In this document: positions 24,906 to 32,236 of the stretch, piece by piece | Numbering within the stretch: position 1 is the first letter of the stretch | Layout: each line of letters starts with the position of its first letter | NCBI GenBank assembly: GCA_026002995.1 | Contig: BPGK01000001.1 | Location: 62,001 to 126,000, forward strand | Length of the DNA: 64,000 nt | Source: Gaiellaceae bacterium | GTDB lineage: Bacteria > Actinomycetota > Thermoleophilia > Gaiellales > Gaiellaceae | Direction: 5' to 3' | Notes under the pieces: model-generated | Databases searched by the model: none | Told to the model about the DNA's origin: nothing | Seen by the model: the letters and a program-made list of their open reading frames with translations, nothing else | Program-made: the position numbers and the translations under genes

Positions 24906-26261
24906 ATGGCACTGCTCGAGACCGACCCGAACCTCGGCGCGCGGATCGTCGAGGACGCGAAGGAGTACGTCCTCTACTCGTGGTCGGTGCAGGACGCGAT
25001 CCAACCGATCGCGGTCGCCGGCGCCGAGGGCCGGTACTTCTGGGACTACGAGGGGAAGCGCTACCTCGACTTCGCCTCCCAGCTCGTCAACGTCAACATC
25101 GGCCACCAGCATCCGAAGATCGTCGCCGCGATCAAGGAGCAGGCCGACAAGCTCTGCACGATCGGCCCGCCGATGGCGAACGAGTCGCGCTCCCAGCTCG
25201 GGCGGCTCCTGGCCGAGGTGACGCCGGGCGACCTGTGCATGTCGTTCTTCACGAACGGCGGCGCCGAGGCGAACGAGAACGCGATCAAGCTCGCCAGGCT
25301 CGCGACCGGGCGGAACAAGATCGTCGCGCGCTACCGCTCCTACCACGGCGCCACGCACGGCGCGATCATGCTCACCGGCGACCCGCGTCGCTGGCCGAAC
25401 GAGCCGGGCATGGGAGGCGTCGTGCGGATGTTCGACCCGTACACCTACCGCTGTCCGGCTGGTCATCCGGACCCCTGTCCTGTGTGCACGGGCGCGCCGC
25501 ACCTGGAGGAGATCCTCGCCTATGAGGGGCCGCAGACGGTCGCGGCGGTGATCCTCGAGACCGTCACCGGGACGAACGGGGTGATCCCGCCCCCGCCGGG
25601 CTACCTGCAGGCGATCCGCGAGGTGTGCGACCGGCACGGCATCCTGCTCATCCTCGATGAGGTGATGGCGGGCTTCGGGCGCACGGGCCGCTGGTTCGCC
25701 TGCGAGCACTGGGACGTCGTCCCGGACATCATCACCGTGGCGAAGGGGATCAACTCCGGCTACGTCCCGATCGGGGCCATGATCATCCGCGAGCACCTGA
25801 AGGAGTGGGTGCGCAGTCGGTTCTTCCCCGGCGGGCTGACGTACGCCGGTCACCCGCTCGCCTGCGCATCGGCGGTGGCCTCGATCGAGGCGTTCCGTGA
25901 GGAAGGCGTCGTCGAGAACGCGGCCGAGGTGGGCGCCTACCTCGGGGAGAGGCTCCACGAGCTCGCCGACCGGCACCCGTCGATCGGCGAGGTGCGTGGC
26001 CTCGGCTGCTTCTGGGGCGTCGAGCTGGTCAAGAATCGCGAGACGCGGGAGATGCTCGTCCCCTTCAACGCCTCCGGCGAGGCCGCCGCTCCCGTTGCGC
26101 GAGTGGCGAAGGCGGCGCTCGACCGGGGGCTCTACCTGATGACGCACTGGAACGTGATCATGATCGTCCCGCCGCTGACCATCACGCGCGACGAGGTGGA
26201 CGAGGGGGTCGCGATCCTCGACGAGGCGCTCGCGATCGCCGACGAGTACGTAGTCGAGTAG
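24906..26261 (+). CDS. Class III aminotransferase (beta-alanine/omega-amino acid:pyruvate type)
   Basis: The 451-residue PLP enzyme has DEVMAGFGRTG at 251-261 (Asp contacting the pyridine nitrogen) and Lys280 in TVAKGINSGY, which forms the Schiff base. Class III enzymes of this length use omega-amino acids such as beta-alanine, taurine or 4-aminobutyrate. Next to dihydropyrimidinase and carbamoylase, conversion of beta-alanine or 3-aminoisobutyrate to a semialdehyde is the natural guess. An insertion at about 181-200 contains Cys183, Cys191 and Cys194 in PDPCPVC, which may bind a structural metal. The ATG follows a leaderless -10 box. Confidence 0.93.
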   Translation: MALLETDPNLGARIVEDAKEYVLYSWSVQDAIQPIAVAGAEGRYFWDYEGKRYLDFASQLVNVNIGHQHPKIVAAIKEQADKLCTIGPPMANESRSQLGRLLAEVTPGDLCMSFFTNGGAEANENAIKLARLATGRNKIVARYRSYHGATHGAIMLTGDPRRWPNEPGMGGVVRMFDPYTYRCPAGHPDPCPVCTGAPHLEEILAYEGPQTVAAVILETVTGTNGVIPPPPGYLQAIREVCDRHGILLILDEVMAGFGRTGRWFACEHWDVVPDIITVAKGINSGYVPIGAMIIREHLKEWVRSRFFPGGLTYAGHPLACASAVASIEAFREEGVVENAAEVGAYLGERLHELADRHPSIGEVRGLGCFWGVELVKNRETREMLVPFNASGEAAAPVARVAKAALDRGLYLMTHWNVIMIVPPLTITRDEVDEGVAILDEALAIADEYVVE

Positions 26262-26348
26262 GCCTGTCCACGGGTCGGCGGGCGCACACCGCCGATCCGA
26301 CCGGGAGGAGCGGGCGACGCGTCGGGGGCTCAGGCCTGCCCGGGTGCG

Positions 26349-26646
26349 TCAGCGGAGCCCAGCGCGCTCCATGATCGCCGCGAGCACCACCGGGAGCTCG
26401 AAGAGCGCGATCAACGGGACGATCTCGAGCGCGAGCGACACCGGGTCGACCGTCGGCAGGAACACCGCACAGGTCAGGAGTACCGCGTAGGCGATGCGTC
26501 GGTTGCGTCGGAGCGAGGCGGCGCTCAGCACCTCGATGCGGGTGAGCGCCAGGATCGCGATCGGAAGCTGGAACGCGAGCCCCGATCGCGAACAGCGTCA
26601 GGGAGACGAAGCCGAAGGAGGACGACGCTCGGACCTGGATGTCGTA
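26349..26646 (-). pseudogene. tatC: tatC remnant (C-terminal fragment, frameshifted)
   Basis: The intact 3' part reads SAASLRRNRRIAYAVLL, FLPTVDPVSLALEIVPLIAL and ends in a membrane helix, as in the last third of TatC. Before it, GLAFQLPIAILALTRIEVLS continues the match, and one base out of frame DIQVRASSSFGFVSLTLFAI precedes it; the frames are joined at a CCCC run on the plus strand (26580-26583), consistent with a one-base insertion. The first roughly 150 residues of TatC, including the membrane segments before this point, are absent; upstream lies a strong hairpin. It lies just downstream of tatA. A chimeric or erroneous assembly cannot be excluded. Confidence 0.75.
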
Positions 26647-26681
26647 GACGCCCTCGCGGCGAGGCAGACGACGAGGCGGTG

Positions 26682-26714
26682 GCGGGGCTCGCCGAGGTGA
26701 TCGGCGAGCCCCGC
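26682..26714 (+). terminator. Strong hairpin between the tatC remnant and tatA
   Basis: GCGGGGCTCGCCGA (26682-26695) and TCGGCGAGCCCCGC (26701-26714) form a perfect 14-bp stem with loop GGTGA, followed on the plus strand by TTTCTCCCCC. This is the best intrinsic-terminator candidate in the window. It could end transcripts from the aminotransferase side and, as a symmetrical stem, impede those from tatA. Confidence 0.7.
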
Positions 26715-26759
26715 TTTCTCCCCCGCAGCCAGGCGGCGTGGGAACAGCCGTGGCACGTC

Positions 26760-26948
26760 CTACTGGGCGTCCTCGAACTCGATCGCGACGGGCTCGGCGA
26801 TGTTCACGTCTCCGGAGAAGCCGCTGCGCAGCTCGCGCACGCTCTTCCCCAGCGAGCGCCCCATCTCGGGCAGCTTCTTCGGCCCGAAGACGAGGAGGAG
26901 CACGCCGAGCAGGACGAGCAGCTCCCAGATTCCGATCCCGAAGGGCAC
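26760..26948 (-). CDS. tatA: Twin-arginine translocase subunit TatA
   Basis: The 62-residue product is a typical TatA/E: an N-terminal membrane helix (IGIWELLVLLGVLLLVFGP, about 4-22), the FGPKKLPEMGRSLGKSVREL hinge and amphipathic helix, and a short acidic tail. TatA oligomers form the export pore for folded proteins. The GTG at 26948 lies two bases after the stop of the ferritin-like gene, so the two are co-transcribed. A 14-bp hairpin and a decayed tatC follow, so this copy has no intact TatC partner next to it. Confidence 0.92.
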   Translation of the reverse strand: MPFGIGIWELLVLLGVLLLVFGPKKLPEMGRSLGKSVRELRSGFSGDVNIAEPVAIEFEDAQ

Positions 26949-26950
26949 GG

Positions 26951-27535
26951 CTAGGAAGCGAGGAACGGCGTCACGGCCTTCGTCGCTTGCTCGGCCGTGA
27001 GGACCTGCGGGAGCGCCGGCGCGGGAACGATGCGTCCGGCGGCGATGTTGGACAGGATGGCGAGATGGCGCGACTCGTTCGCGCCGATCTGCGCCGCGAC
27101 GCCCTTGAGCTCGTTCGAGTCGAGCGCCGTGACCGCGCCCATGTACGCGCCCACGAACGCGGTCTCGAGCGCCTGGCCGAGCTTGCCGATCGACCGCCTT
27201 GTCCGGAACGCCCCCGCCGGGTACTTGAACTTGAGGCCCTTCGGGGCATCGTTTCCGAGGACGCCGGCCAGCGCCTTGTAGTGCGCCCGCTCGTTGCCGA
27301 GCGCCGCTGCCAGGTAGCCGAGCTCGTCGCCCGTGAACGTCTTCGAGGCGATCGCGCGCCGGTAGAAGTCGATCGCGAGCAGCTCTGCGGTCGCTGCGAG
27401 CTTCGCGATGTCGGAGTCGGCCGTGACCGAGCCGAACGCGGGGCCGCTCGTGGCAGCGAGCAGCGAGCCGCCGGCGACGAGCGCGAGGCCGCCCTTGGCG
27501 CCGCGCGAGAGGAAGGCTGCGCGGGTTGTCTCCAT
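26951..27535 (-). CDS. Ferritin-like domain protein with export signal
   Basis: The 194-residue product begins with a signal-like N-terminus (TTRAAFLSRGAKGG, then a hydrophobic core of about residues 15-32) and continues as a four-helix ferritin-like domain (PF13668 type) with two ExxH metal motifs, ERAH and ESRH. It may bind a di-iron centre outside the membrane. The leader resembles Tat signals in layout, and tatA follows two bases later, but no Arg-Arg pair is present. The ATG at 27535 has a strong ribosome-binding site, AAGGAGG, which decides against the ATG 39 bases upstream. Confidence 0.85.
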   Translation of the reverse strand: METTRAAFLSRGAKGGLALVAGGSLLAATSGPAFGSVTADSDIAKLAATAELLAIDFYRRAIASKTFTGDELGYLAAALGNERAHYKALAGVLGNDAPKGLKFKYPAGAFRTRRSIGKLGQALETAFVGAYMGAVTALDSNELKGVAAQIGANESRHLAILSNIAAGRIVPAPALPQVLTAEQATKAVTPFLAS

Positions 27536-27637
27536 CGGGATGTCCTCCTTGGTTGGACTGCGACTCGCTCGCATGGGGGCGAGCGCATCGCTTGTTCGTC
27601 CGGAGATTCCGACCGGTTCGCGGGTGTCGTCGGCGCG

Positions 27638-28411
27638 TTAGACGCGACCGAGAAAGCGAGCGACCGCGTCTGCCGTCTCCTCGAGCGCGTCCCAGAGCAC
27701 GGAGTGTCCGCCGGGGACGACGACCACCTCGAGCAGGTCGCCGAGCGCGGCGCGGTGCGCGTCGAGGAGGTGGTCGTACGGGAGGTACGAGCGCTCTCCG
27801 AGGACGAGCAGCGTGGGGACGCGGACGTCCTCGAACGCGGGCGGTTGCGAGGCCATCTCGCCGAACGCGGCGACGACGGCCGACTGGCAGTAGCGGTAAC
27901 GGACGAGGCCGTCGTCGCCGGTCTCGACGTGGGGAGCGAGGTCCTCGCTGACGAGGTCGCGTGGCGCGAGGTGGAGCTGGCTCTCGTCGTAGCGGCGGTC
28001 GATGAGCTCCTCGAAGGAGACGTACGCCTTGTCCTGCCGTGCGTTCTCGGCCGCCGCGAGCGCGACGTGGCCCGGGAGCAGGATCGCAGGGTCGAGGAGC
28101 ACGAGCCGCGGGACGAGGTGCGGCGCTCTCGCCGCGAGCTCGAAGGCCAGCCGGCCACCGAAGGAGTGGCCGACGAGGGACGCCGCGCCGTGGCCGACGG
28201 TCTCGAGGACGGCGTCGCAGTGCGTTCCGATATCCCACGGCGGCTCCCAGGGAGAGAAGCCGTGGCCGAGGAGGTCGGGCGCGAGGACGCGGTAGCCGGG
28301 GAGGCGCTCGGCGAGGCGCGCGAAGTGACCTCCGTGGTTGCGCACGCCGTGGAGGCAGACGACGCGCGGCGCGCCAGGGTCGCCCCACTCGTGGACGTGG
28401 AGACGTGTCAC
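27638..28411 (-). CDS. Alpha/beta hydrolase
   Basis: The 257-residue product has the alpha/beta-hydrolase nucleophile elbow GHSFGG (about 81-86), the oxyanion region CLHGVRNHGGHF and the catalytic-His region VPGGHSVLWDAL near the C-terminus, with the acid probably in LLVLGERS. The substrate cannot be predicted. The GTG at 28411 lies 19 bases after the peroxiredoxin stop, suggesting one operon of rarA, peroxiredoxin and hydrolase on the minus strand. Confidence 0.9.
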   Translation of the reverse strand: MTRLHVHEWGDPGAPRVVCLHGVRNHGGHFARLAERLPGYRVLAPDLLGHGFSPWEPPWDIGTHCDAVLETVGHGAASLVGHSFGGRLAFELAARAPHLVPRLVLLDPAILLPGHVALAAAENARQDKAYVSFEELIDRRYDESQLHLAPRDLVSEDLAPHVETGDDGLVRYRYCQSAVVAAFGEMASQPPAFEDVRVPTLLVLGERSYLPYDHLLDAHRAALGDLLEVVVVPGGHSVLWDALEETADAVARFLGRV

Positions 28412-28430
28412 GTGCCTGCGCGCGACTCCG

Positions 28431-28898
28431 TCACCCGGCCTCGCCGAGGGCCTCGAGGGAGTCGGGGACGAGCTCCTCGCGGTACGCGTCGTCGCGCTTC
28501 ACGAGCGACCAGATGACCGTTCCCTCCTTGTCGATGAGGAACGTGCCCCGATGGGGAGCGCCGTTTCGCTCGTTGAAGACTCCGTAGGCCTTTGCCGCCT
28601 CGCCGTGCGGCCAGAAGTCCGAGGCGAACACGTACTCCGCCCCGAGCTCTCGCTTCCAGGCTTGACGTGCCGCGGAGGAGTCGCAGGACACGAGGATGAC
28701 CTCTGTCTCCGCTGCGCGGAAGGCGTCGAGGTTGGCCTGGAGGTCGCGTGCCTCGTCCTCGCAGACCGGCGTGAAGGCGAACGGGTGGAAGACGAGCAGG
28801 ACGTTGGAGCGGCCGTGGAAGTCCGAGAGCCGCACCCGCTCGCGATGGGTGATCGCGAGATCGAACTCGGGAGCCCTGTCACCTGTCCCCACCGTCAT
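28431..28898 (-). CDS. Peroxiredoxin (AhpE-like)
   Basis: The 155-residue thioredoxin-fold peroxidase has the peroxidatic cysteine in FHPFAFTPVCEDE (about residues 37-49) and a conserved Arg near VKRDD. The motif P-x-x-x-T/S-x-x-C and the length fit the AhpE/one-cysteine group, which reduces hydroperoxides; no obvious resolving cysteine lies in the C-terminal half. The ATG at 28898 gives a 20-base overlap with the end of rarA, indicating translational coupling. Confidence 0.92.
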   Translation of the reverse strand: MTVGTGDRAPEFDLAITHRERVRLSDFHGRSNVLLVFHPFAFTPVCEDEARDLQANLDAFRAAETEVILVSCDSSAARQAWKRELGAEYVFASDFWPHGEAAKAYGVFNERNGAPHRGTFLIDKEGTVIWSLVKRDDAYREELVPDSLEALGEAG

Positions 28899-30156
28899 TC
28901 CCGTCCTCCTGGTCCTCGCGGGCGGGGCGATAGTAGCGCCGTCCGCGCAGCTCCTCGGGGAGGTACGAGACCTCGAACCCGGAGGGGTCGTCATGGGGGT
29001 AGACGTAGCCCTCGCCGTGCCCTCGCGCTCGGGCGGCGCCAGGATGGCCGGTCGAGCAGAGCATCGCCGGAGGCCTGACGTTCCCGAGCTCGCGCACGTC
29101 GCGGCGGGCCTCCCAGATGGCGACCGCGCACGCGTTCGACTTCGGCGCCTCGGCGAGGTAGACGGCCGCCTGGGCGAGGTTGAGCTGGGCCTCGGGAAGG
29201 CCCACGAGCTCGAGCGCTTGTGCAGCCGCGACGGCGACGACGAGCGCGTTCGGGTCGGCGTTGCCGACGTCCTCGGAGGCGAGGATCACCATGCGCCGCG
29301 CGAGGAAGCGCGGGTCCTCGCCCGCCTCGAGCATCGCGGCCAGGTAGTAGACCGCTGCGTCGGCGTCGCCACCGCGCAGCGACTTGATGAACGCGGACGC
29401 GAAGTCGTAGTGCTGATCGCCCTTGCGGTCGTAGAGGAGCGGCCGCTTCCGCGCGGCGTCGAGGATGTGGCGCTCCTCGAGCGTTGCTCCCTCCGCGCTC
29501 GCCGTCTGCTGCGCGAGCTCGAGGATCTGGAGCGCCGCCCGCGCGTCCCCGCCGGCCCGGCGCGCGATCGCCAGTTCGAGGCCCTCGTCGAGCTCGATCC
29601 CGAGCGCGCGGGCCCCACGACCGAGGATCTCGCCGAGCTCCTCCTCCGACAGCGGCACGAGCTCGATCACGGTGCAGCGTGAGAGCAGCGCCGCATTGAC
29701 CTCGAAGTACGGGTTCTCGGTGGTCGCGCCGATGAGCGTGACGAGCCCGTCCTCGACGGCGTGCAGCACGGAGTCCTGCTGTGCCTTCGTGAAGCGGTGG
29801 ATCTCGTCGATGAAGAGGATCGTCCGGGTGCCGTTTCCCCCGAGGCGGTCGCGGGCGCGCGTGATCACGGCGCGAACGTCGTCCACGCGCGCCGAGATCG
29901 CCGAGAGCTCCTCGAACGCTGCGCCCGTACGGCGGGCGACGATCCGCGCGATCGTCGTCTTGCCCGTGCCCGGCGGGCCGAACAGGATCATCGAGGGCGG
30001 ACGGTCCTCCTCGATCGCGAGTCGGAGCGCGGTGCCTTCGCCGAGGACGTGTCGCTGGCCGACGAGCTCGTCGAGCGTCTGGGGACGGATACGCGAGGCG
30101 AGCGGAGCGTCGTCCGCCTGGCGCCTGCGGGCTGCGTCGGCGAACAGGTCACCCAC
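28879..30156 (-). CDS. rarA: Replication-associated recombination protein RarA (MgsA)
   Basis: The 425-residue AAA+ ATPase has Walker A GPPGTGKTT at 60-68, Walker B ILFIDEIHRF, sensor GATTENPYFEVNAALLSRC, and the C-terminal MgsA domain with FIKSLRGGDADAAVYYLA and LASEDVGNADPNAL. RarA tetramers act at stalled replication forks. The GTG at 30156 leaves only 20 bases to the divergent tryptophan dioxygenase gene, so both promoters must overlap in or near that gap; a CATACT box ends six bases before this start. Confidence 0.95.
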   Translation of the reverse strand: MGDLFADAARRRQADDAPLASRIRPQTLDELVGQRHVLGEGTALRLAIEEDRPPSMILFGPPGTGKTTIARIVARRTGAAFEELSAISARVDDVRAVITRARDRLGGNGTRTILFIDEIHRFTKAQQDSVLHAVEDGLVTLIGATTENPYFEVNAALLSRCTVIELVPLSEEELGEILGRGARALGIELDEGLELAIARRAGGDARAALQILELAQQTASAEGATLEERHILDAARKRPLLYDRKGDQHYDFASAFIKSLRGGDADAAVYYLAAMLEAGEDPRFLARRMVILASEDVGNADPNALVVAVAAAQALELVGLPEAQLNLAQAAVYLAEAPKSNACAVAIWEARRDVRELGNVRPPAMLCSTGHPGAARARGHGEGYVYPHDDPSGFEVSYLPEELRGRRYYRPAREDQEDGNDGGDR

Positions 30157-30164
30157 GGGGGAAG

Positions 30165-30170
30165 TATGCT
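30165..30170 (+). promoter_or_regulatory. Leaderless -10 box of the tryptophan dioxygenase gene
   Basis: TATGCT ends 6 nt before the ATG at 30177. On the opposite strand the overlapping CATACT (30168 down to 30163) has the same spacing to the rarA GTG, so a 20-bp gap seems to serve two genes. Confidence 0.5.
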
Positions 30171-30176
30171 CCTCGT

Positions 30177-30911
30177 ATGGCGACGCACGAGACGGAGGAC
30201 TACTCGCAGCCTGTCCTCGCCGGCGACGCGCCTTCCGACTACGAGCGGTACTTGCGGACGGACGAGCTTCTCGTCCTCCAGAAGACGCCCGATGAGTGGG
30301 TGCACCGCGACGAGCTCCTCTTCCAGGTCACGCACCAGTCGTCCGAGCTCTGGCTCAAGCTCGCGTGGAACGAGGCGGGGGAGGCCGCTCGGCTCGTCGA
30401 GCAGGGCAACATCCCGGCTGCTCTCCGACTGCTCCAGCGCGCGGCCATGTGCCTGCGCTTCGTCACCGACCAGCTCGACATGCTCGAGCGCATGGATCCC
30501 TGGGAGTACCAGGAGATCCGCAAGGTGCTCGGCCACGGCTCGGGCTTCGACTCGCCGGGCTGGAACGAGCTCAGGAGGGTGTTTCCGCGGCTCGGCCAGG
30601 CCTTCCACGAGACGCGCCGCGCCGCCGGTCTCTCGCTCGAGGAGCTCTACGTGCGCGGCCGCGAGCACGAGGACCTGTACCAGCTCGCCGAAGCGCTGCT
30701 CGAGCTCGATGAGCGCGCGCAGCTCTGGCGGATGCGGCACTACCAGGTCGTCGCGCGCTCGATCGGCGACAAGGTCGTCGGGACGCAGGGAACCCCTGTC
30801 GAGCTGCTCGGCCGCCTCGTGACGAAGACCTCCTTCCCGGAGCTGTGGGAGGTGCGGAACGCGCTCACTGCGCGCTCGAAGGCAGAAGAAGCCGGCGAGG
30901 GCGGCGATTAG
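30177..30911 (+). CDS. kynA: Tryptophan 2,3-dioxygenase family protein
   Basis: The 244-residue heme enzyme matches the TDO family: DYERYLRTDELLVLQ, DELLFQVTHQSSELW with distal-pocket His53, and MRHYQVVARSIGDKVVGTQGTP with the probable proximal heme ligand His188. The GTQGTP stretch (202-207) replaces the GTGGxSG loop of classical TDO, a variant I associate with actinobacterial sequences; it is shorter than the roughly 280-residue classical bacterial enzymes. It would convert L-tryptophan to N-formylkynurenine. kynB and kynU are not in the window. Confidence 0.88.
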   Translation: MATHETEDYSQPVLAGDAPSDYERYLRTDELLVLQKTPDEWVHRDELLFQVTHQSSELWLKLAWNEAGEAARLVEQGNIPAALRLLQRAAMCLRFVTDQLDMLERMDPWEYQEIRKVLGHGSGFDSPGWNELRRVFPRLGQAFHETRRAAGLSLEELYVRGREHEDLYQLAEALLELDERAQLWRMRHYQVVARSIGDKVVGTQGTPVELLGRLVTKTSFPELWEVRNALTARSKAEEAGEGGD

Positions 30912-32235
30912 CCGCACGCAGCCCTCGCCGACGTCGCTCCGCGAGGAGGCGACCCAGCTCCTCCAAGAGCTGCTGCGAGCCAACACCGTAAACCCGCCCG
31001 GCAACGAGATCCGCGCCGCTGAGGTGTTGCGCGCGTACTTCGCTCGCAACGGGATCGAGTGCTCCTTCTACGGGCGGACGCCCGAGCGGCCGAACGTCGT
31101 CGCGCGTCTTCGGGGCGGCGACGGCCCCTCGCTCTGCCTGCTCTCGCACACTGACACCGTCCTCGCCGATCCGCGCGAGTGGGAGCGCGATCCCTGGTCG
31201 GGCGAGGTCGTCGCCGGCGAGGTCTGGGGCCGCGGCGCGCTCGACATGAAGGGCCAGGTCGCCGCCTCCGCGGTCGCGCTCGCCTCGTTGCGTCGGGAAG
31301 GCGTCGAGCTCGCGGGCGACCTCGTCTTCTGCTCGGTGGCGGACGAGGAGGTCGGAGGGGTCGGCGACGACGTCGGCTACGGTCTGCGCTGGCTCGTCGA
31401 GGCGCACCCGGAGGCGGCGCGCTGCGACTACGCGCTCAACGAGGGCGGGGGCGAGCGGCTCGTGATCGGCGGCCGACCCTTCTACCTCTGCGCCACCGCG
31501 GAGAAGCGCTCCTCGCCGTTCCGACTCCGGGTTCGGGGGCGGAGCGGTCACGCTTCGATGCCGGGGATCGCGGACAACGCCCTCGTGAAGGCTGCTCGCT
31601 ACGTCACCACGCTCGGGGAGCTCCGCCCGGAGCCGCGGCTGATTCCCGAGGCGCGGGCGTTCCTCGAGGCGCTGCTCGGCCGAGCGCCGGAGCCGGCGGA
31701 GGCGCTCGCGCTCGCACGCTCTCACGACCCGCTGGCCGCGGCTGCGCTCGAGCCACTCCTCGCGTTCACGCTTGCGCCGACGATGATCGAGGCGTCGCAC
31801 AAGCACAACGTCATTCCCGGGCTGTGCGAGGTGACGGTGGACTGCCGGCTCCTTCCCGAGCAGGAACCCGGGGACGTCGAGCCGTTGATCCGCGCCGCCC
31901 TCGGTCACGGCGACTACGAGCTCGAGTGGGAGGAGGGCGTCGGCGGAACCCGCTCGCCGCTCGCGACGCCGCTCTGGGACGCGCTCGCCGCGTTCACGGC
32001 CGGGATCGAGGAGGGGGCGACGCTCGTGCCGTTCGCGTGCCCGGGGTTCACCGACAGCCACTACCTGCGCGAGGCGTTCGGAACCGTCGCGTACGGCTTC
32101 TTCCCGATCAAGGAGATGGATACCCGACTCGCGATCGAGCTCGTCCACTCCGCGAACGAGCGGATCGCGATCGCGGACCTCGAGCTCGGCGTCGACATGC
32201 TGCGTGCCGCGGCGCTCGCGCTCCTGGGTCGCTGA
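30907..32235 (+). CDS. M20 family metallopeptidase
   Basis: The product is an M20 di-zinc exopeptidase with SHTDTV, RGALDMKGQ, the catalytic ADEEVGG, a dimerisation domain and the final His in FTDSHYLREAFG. The first conventional start, GTG at 31024, would cut off the usual M20 N-terminus, which is clearly encoded upstream as LREEATQLLQELL followed by NTVNPPGNE. Upstream of it the frame has no ATG, GTG or TTG; ATT at 30907, overlapping the kynA stop (ATTAG), is the best placed start, giving 442 residues. The C-terminal end is certain; the start is not. Specificity is unknown. Confidence 0.85.
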   Translation: MSRTQPSPTSLREEATQLLQELLRANTVNPPGNEIRAAEVLRAYFARNGIECSFYGRTPERPNVVARLRGGDGPSLCLLSHTDTVLADPREWERDPWSGEVVAGEVWGRGALDMKGQVAASAVALASLRREGVELAGDLVFCSVADEEVGGVGDDVGYGLRWLVEAHPEAARCDYALNEGGGERLVIGGRPFYLCATAEKRSSPFRLRVRGRSGHASMPGIADNALVKAARYVTTLGELRPEPRLIPEARAFLEALLGRAPEPAEALALARSHDPLAAAALEPLLAFTLAPTMIEASHKHNVIPGLCEVTVDCRLLPEQEPGDVEPLIRAALGHGDYELEWEEGVGGTRSPLATPLWDALAAFTAGIEEGATLVPFACPGFTDSHYLREAFGTVAYGFFPIKEMDTRLAIELVHSANERIAIADLELGVDMLRAAALALLGR

Positions 32236-32236
32236 G

